From Chara braunii (taxonomy: Eukaryota > Streptophyta > Charophyceae > Charales > Characeae), in the NCBI GenBank assembly GCA_003427395.1, contig BFEA01000004.1, forward strand, positions 6,196,128 through 6,247,985: a stretch of DNA of 51,858 bases. Reading direction: 5' to 3'. The notes beneath the pieces were generated by a model that ran no database searches, was not told the DNA's origin, and saw only the letters and a list, made by a program, of their open reading frames with translations. Position numbers and translations under genes: made by a program. Of this stretch, positions 33,086 to 44,185 are shown piece by piece (positions within the stretch are counted from its first letter, which is position 1; each line of letters starts with the position of its first letter).

Positions 33086-33455
33086 AATCCAGCGGCCTAA
33101 CTCAGTTGGTAAGGCTTGCAAGTGGCATTCAGGAGGTCGTGGGTTCAATCCCCATTGGCCTCATGTACCTTCCTGGGCATGCTTGGCGCCCGCCACCTAG
33201 AGATAGACCACTGGATCCCCCGATTGGCATTTAGCAGAGTCTGCTGATGTTCANAGGGGAGGGGACCTGAGGGGNGGCACAGGGATTGGTCCTGTTGGCA
33301 TGGTCCCTGATGCTACTGGCTGTCCCCTAGCCAGTATCGCCCACCTGCAGGTCGGGAGCAGCCCCCGCATGTTCTCTCATGAACATGGTTCTGGCTGCTA
33401 CGGGGTTCCCCGTATGCCTACAATTAGTAGTGGTATAAAAAAAAAAAAAAAAAAA
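33086..33455 (+). mobile_element. complete tRNA-derived SINE, about 370 bp
   Basis: The head (about 33092-33163) is tRNA-like. It carries an A-box-like TAACTCAGTTGG (about 33098) and a B-box-like GGGTTCAATCC, forming an internal RNA polymerase III promoter. An unrelated GC-rich body follows and the element ends in about 22 A residues (33437-33458, shared with the duplication). Perfect 13-bp target duplications flank it. The pattern fits LINE-mobilised SINEs; the L1 at 12-22 kb shows that a suitable LINE class exists here. Two Ns (33254, 33275) mark uncertain bases. The intact duplications imply a fairly young insertion. Confidence 0.9.
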
Positions 33456-33468
33456 AAACTTGAAAGTT
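33456..33468. repeat. SINE target-site duplication, right copy
   Basis: AAACTTGAAAGTT directly after the poly(A) tail. Confidence 0.9.
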
Positions 33469-33663
33469 TAAAGATACATTGTATACAGTCAGGAATAGGG
33501 GGGCAAGGGTTCGTAAAGCCCAACCAAACGACGGTTACCATTTCAGCTCTACGATCCCTTTAAAAAGTTCCTTTTTTTATTTTTTCCCCCGGTCCTCATT
33601 ATAATAAAAAAAAAAAAAAAAAAAAAAAAAAAACGCAGAAAAGTCGTGAAAACCGAGATGGTA

Positions 33664-34091
33664 TTTTTTTCTGGCCGGCCAGGCACCCGGGCAAGTTGCC
33701 CGGGGGGAAGGGACCTCTCCGGGGTAGCCGAGGGACAAGTAAAAAAGTACATGAATTTTTTATGTTTATTTTTTTGGCCTGCGGGTGTCTTCTGCACATG
33801 CAGAGAGGACCCTGAATCCGGGAGATTTTCTTCTTTTTGGTGTTGGTTATGAAGGGGGAGAAAGGGGGGTATAAGTTGGTGGCTTCACAGGGGCTAAAGG
33901 GGTTTAATTTGGGGTCATAAATTGGCTTCAGTGAGGAATTCAGATATACCCTTGAGCAAAAAGTTCGTTTGCATTGCAAATACAACATTTTTTTTTTTAC
34001 GGAATATTTTTGAATTATTTTTACTTTTTTTTTTTTTTTTTGCACTGGGGCTGCCCGGGATTCATGTTGGGTGCCCAGGCGCCCCGAAAAA
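33664..34091. mobile_element. candidate inverted-repeat element, about 428 bp
   Basis: The left end TTTTTCTGGCCGGCCAGGCA then CCCGGGCAAG (33666-33695) resembles the reverse complement of the right end, TTTTTCGGGGCGCCTGGGCA then CCCAACATG (to about 34091). The shared GGCACCC and CCCGGGCA blocks are in inverted orientation. T and A runs lie inside, and an A run (about 33606-33633) lies just outside. No coding capacity; target duplication not identified. Confidence 0.4.
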
Positions 34092-36123
34092 CAACCTAGC
34101 TGAAAACTGAGAACAAAATGGTTCCCCAAACTCCACAGCCATTTCAGAGAAGCACAGCAAACACCCATAAGGACTGTATTAGACCTGAAAGATTGACTGT
34201 ATCCATTTTCCCTCATCTTCCCCACGATATCAGCACACGTTCATGCTATCATAGGCATTTCTCTTTTGTTTTTTTTCATCAATTAATGAGTTCTGGAAAG
34301 TTTACCAGTCACCACAAACAACACTCTTTGACTCCCCCTGATAAAATGCCATCGACGACGTCTTCCTCCCTCACACTGCTCACATCCCCATCCTCCTTGA
34401 GAACGTCGAAATCCACACGAAGGCGATTTTTTCAGTTTGAAGAGAACCGAGTTCAGTATCACCAACGACTTGCATTGGATGCGAAGTAAAAACGAAAAAA
34501 AGTTAAAAAAAAAAACAAACGGAAAACAGAACACGATTCGCCGGTCGGTTACTTGATATACCACTCTTACTTGCCTAAAGATATGGCCTTCAGAGCATTG
34601 GTAAATCTACTTTTCAGAGCGCTCAGGCTAAACATCATGCTCTACATATGTCATAATTGTCATTAGATTATCACTGTCCCCATCCATAGCAGGATAAGTC
34701 TCATTCTATTTGACAACTATAACAGCTATATAACCATTATAGTTAGTCAGACCTTAGGTCAGGATTTCATAACAATAAGCCAGGCTCGGAGCCGAGGCCC
34801 ACAGCCTGAAAATCAGTCTTTTCGAATATATTCTACGATGCACTCGTCACTAGAGTGTTCGTGTTCTCCCAGCCATCGACTCTTTTAACTCTGGTTCATG
34901 GCCAGGCACAGTAAAGTCGCATGGGAAATTTCGGTTCATCTACATTTGTCGTCCTGTGGCTCGTACATAACCTCAAAATTCCTTTGGTGCAAGCATGGAC
35001 TTCAAGGGGCAAAACCTCAAGGACTAGCTCCTGCAATGCACTCTACATACCTGCAAGAGTGCTCGTCACGTTCAGCACGCTATATAGCCTTGGGAACAGT
35101 CCGCTGGAAGACGCATGCAAGATCCCTCGACAGCGAGTTCCGCTTGCTCCCAGCATAGATGCCCCGATCTCCCTCCTCCTCTCATTGTACAGCTCCACTT
35201 TGGGCTACAGCCTTCTGTGCGACTCCAAAAGTTCGTTTTGCCCCAGCGAAGCGCAGCAGAACACCGAAATCCCCTCGCCTCGGGAAGAAACACATACATC
35301 AGAGACTGAAATCACGCCCCCCATCTGCACACACGTCGGGAGAGAATGTTGGGCGAGAGCGTCGGACACACTGACTAAATCGCGTCAAATGAGCAATAAT
35401 GTAGATGTGCTTTCCCCAACTGTGCCTCTACAAAACCCTGTCTGGAAACAATCCAAGCACTTCCACAGACTGGGGAGAAAGAGCTGCAGTCCTTTGCCAC
35501 AACAATTGCTTAAGCTTCAGGACATCCGCTGAGGTCTGCAGACCTTGCTTGGATTTCCAACCAATGCATATGTATGTAAGAAGATCCCAGATCACAACAG
35601 CCAATGCAGGTGTCGGCAGCATCCACAAATTCCCACCACAACTTCTCTCCAGGGTGACGAGAGAGTTGTGCGCACAAATTGACCGCGTGTTAATCCAATG
35701 CAAATCATGCAAATATCTGTTTGCCAGCCACCTCCTCAGTTCTCTTGAGAACAAGGTAAGTCGCATCCCCCCGGAATCCGGCTCAAGAGTCTGAGAGCAC
35801 CTCGTGATCATCTTCTTGAGCATCAACCCACTGTTTCTCAGCTGGGTCTCGGGCTCAGTACAACCTCGATTCCCTGCCCGGGTGGATTGGCTCCACAATG
35901 TTCCCTCGTTGAAGAAGCTGCAATGCCTGTGCTCCTGACCCTCCATGGAGCTGTGTTCGGTATTCTCGACCTGCACAGCAGAGCAGCAGAATTCTGAAAG
36001 GCCGTGGAGTTCAATCAACAACCTGGGACCCCTGAGAGTGCCTCTCTCGAGTTATAATTTGGATGGACTCGTGAAGCACGGCCCAGCCATTCGTCTGCAC
36101 ACCACTATGCTGTGACAAGTTGT
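34092..36123. other. unassigned stretch with diverged local repeats
   Basis: Segments such as CTCGTACATA...CCTTTGG...CTGCAATGCACT appear at about 34963-35045 and again at about 36245-36300, indicating old duplication. Open frames of up to about 200 codons occur on both strands (34921-35532 plus; 35428-36021 minus). They overlap, lack a known domain and read across repeats; I do not call them genes. Confidence 0.45.
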
Positions 36124-36175
36124 AGATCGTCATCATTACTCGGGGGCTGATCGTCATCATTACTCGGGGGCTGAA
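36124..36175. repeat. 24-bp perfect tandem duplication
   Basis: GATCGTCATCATTACTCGGG plus GGCT is repeated at 36125-36148 and 36149-36172. Confidence 0.95.
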
Positions 36176-38196
36176 TCCGCGGCGTCGTGTGCACCCTTAA
36201 GACACTGCACAGACAGCTGTGTTATCACACAGCCAGGTTGGCCTTCAGCCTCGTACATAGCAGAGAGTTAGTTACCTGCAATGCACTGCAACTTCCTTTG
36301 GGAACACCTACACGAGATACCGTACAGCTTCTGCCCACACGAGGCCAGATCACTGGCCCCCTCCTGCAGAAAATTCAATCAGCGGACCTCCGCCGAATAG
36401 GCATAGGACCATGCACACGATATCCCGAGCAAGGAATCCGAAAGGAGATGTGACGCACAACAATTGCTTTCGAGCAGCCAACAGGCATCTCCAGTGTTCT
36501 CACACCAACAGCATCGTGTGTTCACTATCAAAGGAAAAAGAGATTTGCTGAAGCTTGCCCCGAAAGCACAGCAGGGTGAGAGGAGACCGTGCTGAGAATG
36601 CCCTGTTTGCTGAAAAGTCCGGCTTCACTCACGTGCCCATCACTCCGTTGTTTGGTCACTGTCACCTCGAATTCCGTCTGTGCGCCAGCAATAAAATCTA
36701 ATCCAATCTAATCGTGCAAGCGAGCGATCGGTGAATTCATCAGGACCATGACATGTTCATTTGTCAAGTGTCACCGAACTTCGTGGCAAATGCGCCCAGG
36801 AGCTGCCGTAGCCTCGCATTTCCTTAAACAGATTGTGCGTGACAACTTCAAACTTACCCTGAACCTGGGTGCATACCAAGTCTATGTGCATGAACTCTGA
36901 GTCTACACAGGACGGTGGGGAGTGGCATGCCAAGTCTATGTGATAGACATGCAGAGGCTTCAAGCACATCCTCCATCCATAGTAGGGGTCCCGGATACAG
37001 CGCATACGTAGGTATGAGCTGGCCTCACTCACACCTCAAGAACTCGTCTTGTAAACAGGCAAAGCCAAGACTCACCGACACCCTCCATCATATCATCATC
37101 ACAAGATCGTATAAGATCTTTGAAGTGAGAACTCCAATCCTTCCTCGTTGCCCTCGAGATAAAAAACAATTCTACAGATAGAATTCTTCGTTCACGCATG
37201 CCAGCCCTCCAGTTCGTTCAGCAGCAGCATCTGAATGTTCGGGGATGGCGCTCCCTTTTCCTCCAGTTTCCTCCTGCTTCCAGGAAAGGAGATCGCACCC
37301 TCGGATCGCGCAGAAGGGATTGATCTTCCCAGGACGTTTCAGAATCACTGTGCTCGACATCGAAGACACTTTTCCTTCCTGCCCTCTCCACGCCGATGCT
37401 GCTGCAGCATCCACCACCACCACACAGACCCTATCCATGCACTGCCCCCACTAGCCCTGCATCTGCTGCTGCCGCCGCTGCTGCTCTGCCCAGTGGTTTT
37501 GTGCTTTGCCATTATCATTTCTGCTGCTCTTCTCGACACTTCCATAACACTTCTGGACAAATCAGCATGAGGGATGAAGCTGTGCATTCGTCTTCTCGCT
37601 AGAGGCCAGCACAATGTGTCGGTCTTTGCAAATGCCTCCTGTGAAAACCGATCGAGTAACAACAAAGTCATGCTGGCACCTCAAAGCAAGTGTACCATAA
37701 CAGCAGATCAGCGGTATTGTCATCCAAATGGAGGTGTTGGTAATGTTAGGCGCAACGGAGGGACGTCTCCCCGTCCCTAAGGGCCAGCCTCTAGCTCTCA
37801 CACAGTGTCGCATCTCATGTCGTTGTTGTTTGAATGAGGCGGCTCGTTTTCTCCAAAGCAGAGCCTGCTCCTTCATGGTCCTCCGTTCGTGTTGAATCTG
37901 AAATGTAGACCAGTTGCTGGGGATTCGAGTTCTCCCCAACTGAACCCTAACCGCACCATTGGACCCACTGACCGCTTTGCTGAAGTCCTTTGCACTGCAC
38001 CCTGCACACTGCCATTCATTGGACATGTACGGGTAGAGTACAGACACAGACAGCAACTGAAAAGAGACCTCCAGCTGCAGATCTGAATAAGAAACGACCT
38101 GTGCAAGAGAACAGGAGCATCCAAACAACAACAAAAGACATTATTACTTCACACAAATAGGCCAAACATCCCCAACACCAGAAACGAAATCCTCCA

Positions 38197-38200
<4 letters not shown>
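36176..38200. other. unassigned stretch left of SMG7
   Basis: Moderately GC-rich, non-repetitive DNA. The minus-strand 190-codon open frame 37562-38134 is the longest non-low-complexity frame here, but it has no recognisable domain. The segment may belong to the long 3' region of SMG7 or be intergenic. Confidence 0.4.

Positions 38201-38259
<59 letters not shown>
38201..38259. repeat. compound (CT)n(CA)n microsatellite
   Basis: CT 38201-38224 and CA 38225-38259, followed by GACTGGTT (38260-38267). The same CA-GACTGGTT sequence ends the window after the adapter. Confidence 0.95.
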
Positions 38260-38261
<2 letters not shown>

Positions 38262-38532
38262 CTGGTTGGAAAACGCTGCTATGACGACTCTTGTGAGAAA
38301 TTATAGCTTTGCCAAGGACGACTGATCCAGTCAGAATCCCATCTTTCACAAAATGACAATCCTGTCGTCAACCATGTACCTTCCATGGATCAACAGAAAC
38401 TCAACGACCCAATTGCAATCAAGAGGAGCACCTCAGCAAACAAACACTCGGAAAAGAAATTTCTATTGAGCACTAGACGACCCTGACAAGATGTCATTGC
38501 TGACAAGCATAAACCCTGGCTACGAATCTGTC

Positions 38533-38593
38533 ATGTTGATTCCAACTAAGCAGAAACACTGGTATTATGTTTCTGCTTAGTTGGAATCAACAT
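38533..38593. repeat. perfect 26-bp inverted repeat with 9-base loop
   Basis: Arm 38533-38558 (ATGTTGATTCCAACTAAGCA and AGAAACA) is the exact reverse complement of 38568-38593; the loop CTGGTATTA lies between. It is 384 bases downstream of the SMG7 stop, so it could be a stem in that transcript's 3' UTR. A library hairpin artefact is also possible. Confidence 0.95.
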
Positions 38594-38617
38594 CACAGTA
38601 GACGGGATTACTCCACG

Positions 38618-38742
38618 GAATATCGATGTGGAAGAGTCTTCTTTTTTTTTTTTCCCCCCTTTCTTTCTTCTTTTTTGGATATGAATCTCGATATGGAAAA
38701 GTCTTCTTTTTTCCTTTCTTTCTTTCTTTTTTTTTGGATATG
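38618..38742. repeat. two-copy tandem repeat, period about 65 bp
   Basis: AATATCGATGTGGAAGAGTC and AATCTCGATATGGAAAAGTC each lead into TTCTTTTTT, a CTTT-rich run and GGATATGAA. The array lies in the SMG7 3' flank. Confidence 0.85.
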
Positions 38743-38976
38743 AAAGAGTGACATGCCTCGAGAGTCGAGAGCAGAAATGCAAACCGGCTGTAACACACGA
38801 GTAACCATTTTCACACATGAAAAACAGGTGCACCCATCATCACCATCATTCACAATCACTGCCGCCAAAAAAAAAAATGTCCACCACGAAGATCATGAAC
38901 AGCAAGCACACTGGCTCCAACTTTTTGAAGCGATTTACGTTGACTGCAAAGCTCACCGAATCAGCTTGAATTCTCT

Positions 38977-41851
38977 TCAAGAAACAAAGGGGTTGTGAGC
39001 ATGATAGCGACTTGGCTCATGTTCCTGTTGCCGGTGTTGACGTCCCTGCTGTAGAGACTCCACTGTGGCAATATCGGAGAACGCAAACTCCAGCCCTCTT
39101 GTGGCCATGATTTGACCTTTCCAAGCATCCATAGCGCCGCCTCCATAGGCGCTACTGAACAGGGAGGCTGCCTGTGACTCAGGTGTGACTTGGGGCATCT
39201 CTGGCTTTGATTGTGTGTACTCGTCCAGCCATGCGTAATCATCTTCTTCCGCAAAGACCTGTGGCATCTGAGCCTGCTTGGTCCATGGTGGCAAACTATT
39301 TTGGTCCCGAATAGAGCATTGCTGCTGCTGCTGCTGCTGCTGCTGCTGTGATGCCTCCATCTGCAAAGTCCTGGAGTCCATTCCCCCAGGGGAAGGAGTT
39401 GGTATCCTTACCGGGGTTTGCCTTGAGAGAATGTTGTCACCCGTACTCCAGGAAGAAGAACCGAGTCCTGGAAGTCCATCGCCGTCATTTACACCACTCA
39501 AACCGGTCGCTGAAGACCTCAGAGCTCCAACAGGGCTGTTCCTACCATAGCCAACAGGAGCCTGAGGAACATACCGCGACCCAACGAACCTAGCATGTGT
39601 GTTACCATCCATACCATTAGGCACCTGCACTTGATCACATCCGAGAGGTAAATCGGTGCTACTAACACCAGCAGACGCGGTCCCATTTGCAGTAATCTCC
39701 CTGAGAAGCATCTCTTCAAGGTAGCTCGAGGTCGATGCCACCATTGGCATGCTCATACCAATTGGCAAGTTCCCCTGCTGATGATAGGGCAAGGCACCAG
39801 ATGTCAAGCGGGAGCAAGGATGCGGAGGCTCATGTGCGAGCAATGATCCAGGCCCTGCGGGTCCTGACAAACCCATGCCCAAGTTGTGCAGTGCGCCATC
39901 TACACATGACATATCCCTGCTCGCCTCCAGCGAGTTATACCTGTTGTACTGGTCACTGTAATGGTCGGGCATCCAGTTGATCGAGGAATCGAGGCTTTGC
40001 TCTCCACCAGCCCATTGTTGCTGCATGAACTGCTGACGGTGTTGCTGCTGCAGAAGCTGACCTGATTGCTCTGCCAACGAATGAGATGCCTGCTGATGCT
40101 TCTGGTGCTGGAGCAACAGCAACTGGTGTAGTTGACTGTCGAACTGCGATTCCTGTTGCTGGTTCCCCATATGCGCTTGGTGTTGCAACAGCTCGGATGC
40201 AGTGGGGCCGTTCCAGTACTCCTGGAAAGTTGACGGCATGGACACCGAAACCCCATTGAGGGTGGATGCCCCCATTCCAGAAGTGGTCATCATTCTTTCT
40301 GACACCATGGCAACCTCACCTGCAGTAGTCTTGCTATCAGTACTGCCTAAATTCCACCCGAATGTGGAAGAAAGGCCCTCGTTACGGCCCATAGCCATGC
40401 TCGTACTCGCGAAACTAGCACCCCCTGAAGTTTCCTCCGGACGACCACCAACCCCTGGCCCTCCTCTGCCTCCTTCACCTCCTCCTTGGTCACCCAATCC
40501 TCCAAATCTTCCAAATGGGATTCCCTGCTCGTGTGCAGCAGCATACTGGGATGTCTTTTCAAATCTACTGTCAAATGGCATGTCAAGGAAGCTGTCATTC
40601 CCATCATCACGACCGCCACGTTCGCCCCTCAGACTGCCTTTCGACAAATCAGTAAGGATTGCCTCTTCGGCACTCTTTGTCGCCTCGGCATGAAACTGCA
40701 TGCCAGAAGGCTGCCTTTCCACAGAAGGGGATGCCAGAGACAAATTCGGCGTCCTTACAGCAGGCTTAAACACAATGACTTCTTCATCATCTTCATGGAT
40801 CTTTGGCACAGTGTACAAGCCAGGTACCATACCTGACACGTTGCTCATGCTATCCTGGTTTACGTCACCTGGCAACTCTCCCTGATCTGCACCATCTTGA
40901 GCTTCCGCAGTCTCCGTATTGCCCCTGCTCAGAGTGTGCTGCTCCAGCACACCATCATCCTCGGACTCAGCTTTCACACTGAGTTGCTCCATCTCAGCAA
41001 ATGACTTCTCTTTAGCCGGCTCATCTCCAGGTATTATAAACATCTCCCGTTCTTCATCATAATGCATTCCATTTTGAGATCCCTGGAACAAGGAGGCAGC
41101 CGCTTTACCAGCTGCAATCAAGCGCCGCACTCTTACCTTCTCCTCCTCCTTTGTGGATGAGCCCACTCGGGGAGAAGGCTTCGAGTAATCAAGAGCAAGC
41201 TGAGCAGGGAGAAGAGGATTAAAGCCCCTCAGTTCGAAATCCTCCCACAGGGCAGTGCCCCCTTCCTTGAGACCCATTCCGTCTAACATGCCTGCCAGTC
41301 GATTTGCCATGTCGAAAAATCCACCCTGACCCTCCAGGGTACCAAAGTCGTCCCGTGCGCCCTGGTCATCCTTCTGCAGGAGGAAATTAAGCAACTTGGA
41401 CGCTTCGCGCCAGAAGAACACACGTGCATTCATCTGCTTCTCGTCCCCATCTGATCCTATGGCCATTTCTGACCGGCAAGCTAGCCACTCAAGAAAAACA
41501 AGCAGGCCTGGCAGGAAATGACTTTTCTCCACTTCGCTGCTTGCTGCACAGCGACGCATCAACCTTCCAGCACAGTCAAATGCCGCTGTAAAAGCATGCT
41601 GAAATAGAGTGGGCCTACTGAGTACCTCTGCATACGTGGGCTGATGCCTCTCTTGGGTCCATGAAATGTTATGCACTGTGAAAATCAGAATTGCGACCAA
41701 CTGCAGGACCCCAACACTCCCATTGCTTGCAAGACCCGTAGCTTTCCGATGCTCAGATGCAAACACTTTCTCCAGCTTCCCATCATCCACACTAAGCAGG
41801 CGCTCCAGCTCCTCCACTGTGGCTGCATACACATCTCCAAAAGTCTCCAGG
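38977..41851 (-). CDS. SMG7: SMG7, 3'-terminal exon (EST1-family NMD factor), partial
   Basis: SMG7 binds phosphorylated UPF1 through an N-terminal 14-3-3-like TPR domain and promotes decay of nonsense-containing mRNAs; in plants it also acts at meiotic exit. This exon encodes 957 residues of the middle and C-terminal part. Residues about 1-250 are the EST1 central domain, with ILIFTVHN (about 54-61), FLPGLLVFLEWLAC (about 112-125), LWEDFELRGFNPLLPAQ (about 201-217) and KVRVRRLIAAGKA. Acidic DDEEVIVFKP (about 354-363, at 40762-40791) is a plant SMG7 hallmark. The rest is Gly-rich then Gln-rich, with a ten-Gln run coded by CAG near 39322-39351, ending HNPFVS and TGA (38977-38979). The open frame extends 29 codons further to 41937, but similarity begins at LETF right after a TATTTCTACAG acceptor (AG 41852-41853), so I place the exon start at 41851, phase 2. 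The TPR-encoding exons are not found in the window. Confidence 0.93.
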
Positions 41852-43718
41852 CTGTAGAAATACGACCCCAGCAACCAACAATTTCGACATGTGAGGACCG
41901 TACTAAGAACTAGTAGAAAGTCCATTATTTGCATCACATTGAGATTCTCATACAGGTACTCTTTTGCATCCTTGCCATGATCCGAATGTCAACTGTGATA
42001 GTTCGCCACAAATCCCGTGACTGTCGAGAACATCTTTGCGAGTATTCACATCATTACCATTCCAAATACATTCTCAGCACAATCTCCCAGGCAAAGATAA
42101 GAATCGAAGTGTGCATGATCAAGAGAATTTGTCTAGGTGCCAGATAGGTTCCCACACACGGCTACCAAAAGCTACCAAGAGAGCATCCTGACTAGCCTCT
42201 CAAGCATGGCAGCAAAATTTCGCACACACCGTAGGCAACATCGGAAAGTGCTTACTCATCAGAGAGACATGCATCATTAGCGAAGTAACTTCGGCAGACA
42301 TGCTAATTAGTAATTACTGGTATAACTGTTAAAGACAATTATGGTCGATTCCAAGTATGCGTCTTTTCCATGCGCAACATCCATCTACAATATCAACTGC
42401 ACAGAAGTTTGATCCGATATACCCCGGATGGCAGTTAGGCTACATGAATCTTCCCCATCCTGCCTTGCTGTTCATGTGACACTACATGAATTGTGAAGTG
42501 GCATTCTCTTTCTCTCTGCACCTCCACTCTGAGGGAGAGGGAAGAAACTGTTAGACGATGATGTTCTCACGGCCCTGAGGAGTGTGATGGAGGGTGAGTG
42601 AATGATATCAGAGGTTCATATGTGGAACAGCCGAGGGTTCCGGGGGAGTGGAGCGTGGAGATGGGAAGGCATGAGAGGAGGGGGGGGGGTGTTCAGGGAG
42701 ACGGTGAGAGGCAAGGTCAGGAGAGAACTTGAAGGGTCCTGAAAGAGTGGCAAGGTGGAGGGGGAAGTTGAGAGGAGATGACGTCAGGCAGAAATCACAC
42801 AGGCTCATAGGGGAGTGGTGACAGCAAGAAGATCACGGAAGATTCAAGGGGAGTGGCAACCAGAGGGGGCGACAAGGGAGGAGCGGGAGAGTGGCAGCAA
42901 GAAGGATCTCACACTGTGTCTCTCAGAAGAACCAAAAAGAACAGTTGAAGAACAATAAAAGAACAGTTGAAGAACAAGAATTGGAGAAGAAGACGTACAT
43001 ACCTCTTTCCCATGGCAACTGATGGTGACAGCAAGGATACCTGCCCAGGGGGACAACTAACATGCGACTCAGAATGCCCATCGCCCCTGCATCAGGCTTC
43101 TTCTGGATAACGGCAGGGGTGGTCCAGGCTGTCGATCAGTGTTGGTCCGTCCCCCGGATTTCTGAAAAAGATTCCTAGGTTAAATTCTTGGGGGGCTGCT
43201 AACCACACCCAATTGCCCTTTGAGCCGTTAGAGACCCTTCCAAGACCTCCTAGGGGCCACCAGGCTCAAGCGGGCGGATCTGTCTAAATGCCCGTCCCGA
43301 TAGGCGGCCCAGTCTGACAGCCGGGGAGAGGGGGGTCCCTGGCCAGTTGCAGCCACATGGGCGGCTTGGCTGGTCGCATGGCCCTCAGGGATGAATCACT
43401 TGTTTTGTCCGAGGAAAAAGAAAAGAGAGTTGCTTATATTGCTATATTGCTATACAACACAACTTTCCAATGACCAGATGTTGATTTATGTCTGTCGCAA
43501 AACCGAAATCTTCGAATATTTAAGTTTCCAACAATCCAGATAGCACATCCAGACACAGATATACAGACAGTTCCCATGCATTTCTGGAAGGTAACTGTCC
43601 TGTAATATGACAGAAATCACAAATAGGAGCAACTCTTTTGAAGGGGAGAATCACTGAAATCAGCTGTTTGTGCATCTGTTTATCCGCCTGTCAGATGAGA
43701 ACGCACAACCACCAAACG

Positions 43719-43719
<1 letters not shown>
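41852..43719. other. probable SMG7 intron sequence (5' side of last exon), with GC-rich block
   Basis: Lies upstream of the last exon on the minus strand; no earlier SMG7 exon is recognisable. A duplicated AAAAGAACAGTTGAAGAACAA motif occurs near 42930-42980. A GC-rich block at about 43090-43400, ending in an A-rich run (GAGGAAAAAGAAAAGAGAG), may be a retroposed element, but no target duplication was found. Confidence 0.5.

Positions 43720-43756
<37 letters not shown>
43720..43756. repeat. (CA)n microsatellite
   Basis: A CA tract of about 37 bases followed by a few CCA units. Confidence 0.95.
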
Positions 43757-43757
<1 letters not shown>

Positions 43758-44002
43758 ACCACCATGCAGGTGCTTTTCACAAGTACAAATGCATGTGTTG
43801 GTGGTGTTCCTTTCCTACGTATGTGCGTATGTCCATGCTCGCCGTAATGTGAGTGCGCACACATCAAAATTTCATAATATTGAAAGTTGCATATGTGCGT
43901 AGATGAATGTATGTTGGTTGTTTATGTGTGTTTGGATGTGTAGTCCATCTATTCACCCGTCTGACACACACCTGCACATGTGGAAGGAGATTGTATATGT
44001 GT

Positions 44003-44005
<3 letters not shown>

Positions 44006-44090
<85 letters not shown>

Positions 44091-44091
44091 N

Positions 44092-44178
<87 letters not shown>
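44006..44178. repeat. long (GA)n microsatellite with one N
   Basis: The longest simple repeat in the window, 173 bases, with an N at 44091. The true length is unknown. Confidence 0.97.

Positions 44179-44185
<7 letters not shown>

Noticed and set aside
33092-33163. Functional tRNA gene
   Set aside because: Acceptor pairing is poor and the sequence continues into a unique body with poly(A) and target duplications, which identifies a SINE head.
34921-36021. Open frames of about 200 codons on both strands
   Set aside because: They overlap in antisense, lack domains and include duplicated non-coding segments.
37562-38134. 190-codon minus-strand open frame left of SMG7
   Set aside because: Not low complexity, but no recognisable domain, no supported splice signals and a plus-strand competitor. 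Insufficient for a gene call.
40202-40693. 163-codon plus-strand open frame opposite SMG7
   Set aside because: Antisense shadow of the Gly/Ser-rich SMG7 coding region; the minus strand carries clear homology.
41852-41937. Methionine at 41937 as the SMG7 start
   Set aside because: Similarity to SMG7 begins immediately after a TTTCTACAG acceptor, and the conserved TPR region is missing. The 29 upstream codons are best read as intron.
43090-43420. SINE-like GC-rich block with A-rich end
   Set aside because: No A- or B-box and no flanking duplication; similarity to the 33-kb SINE is not evident.
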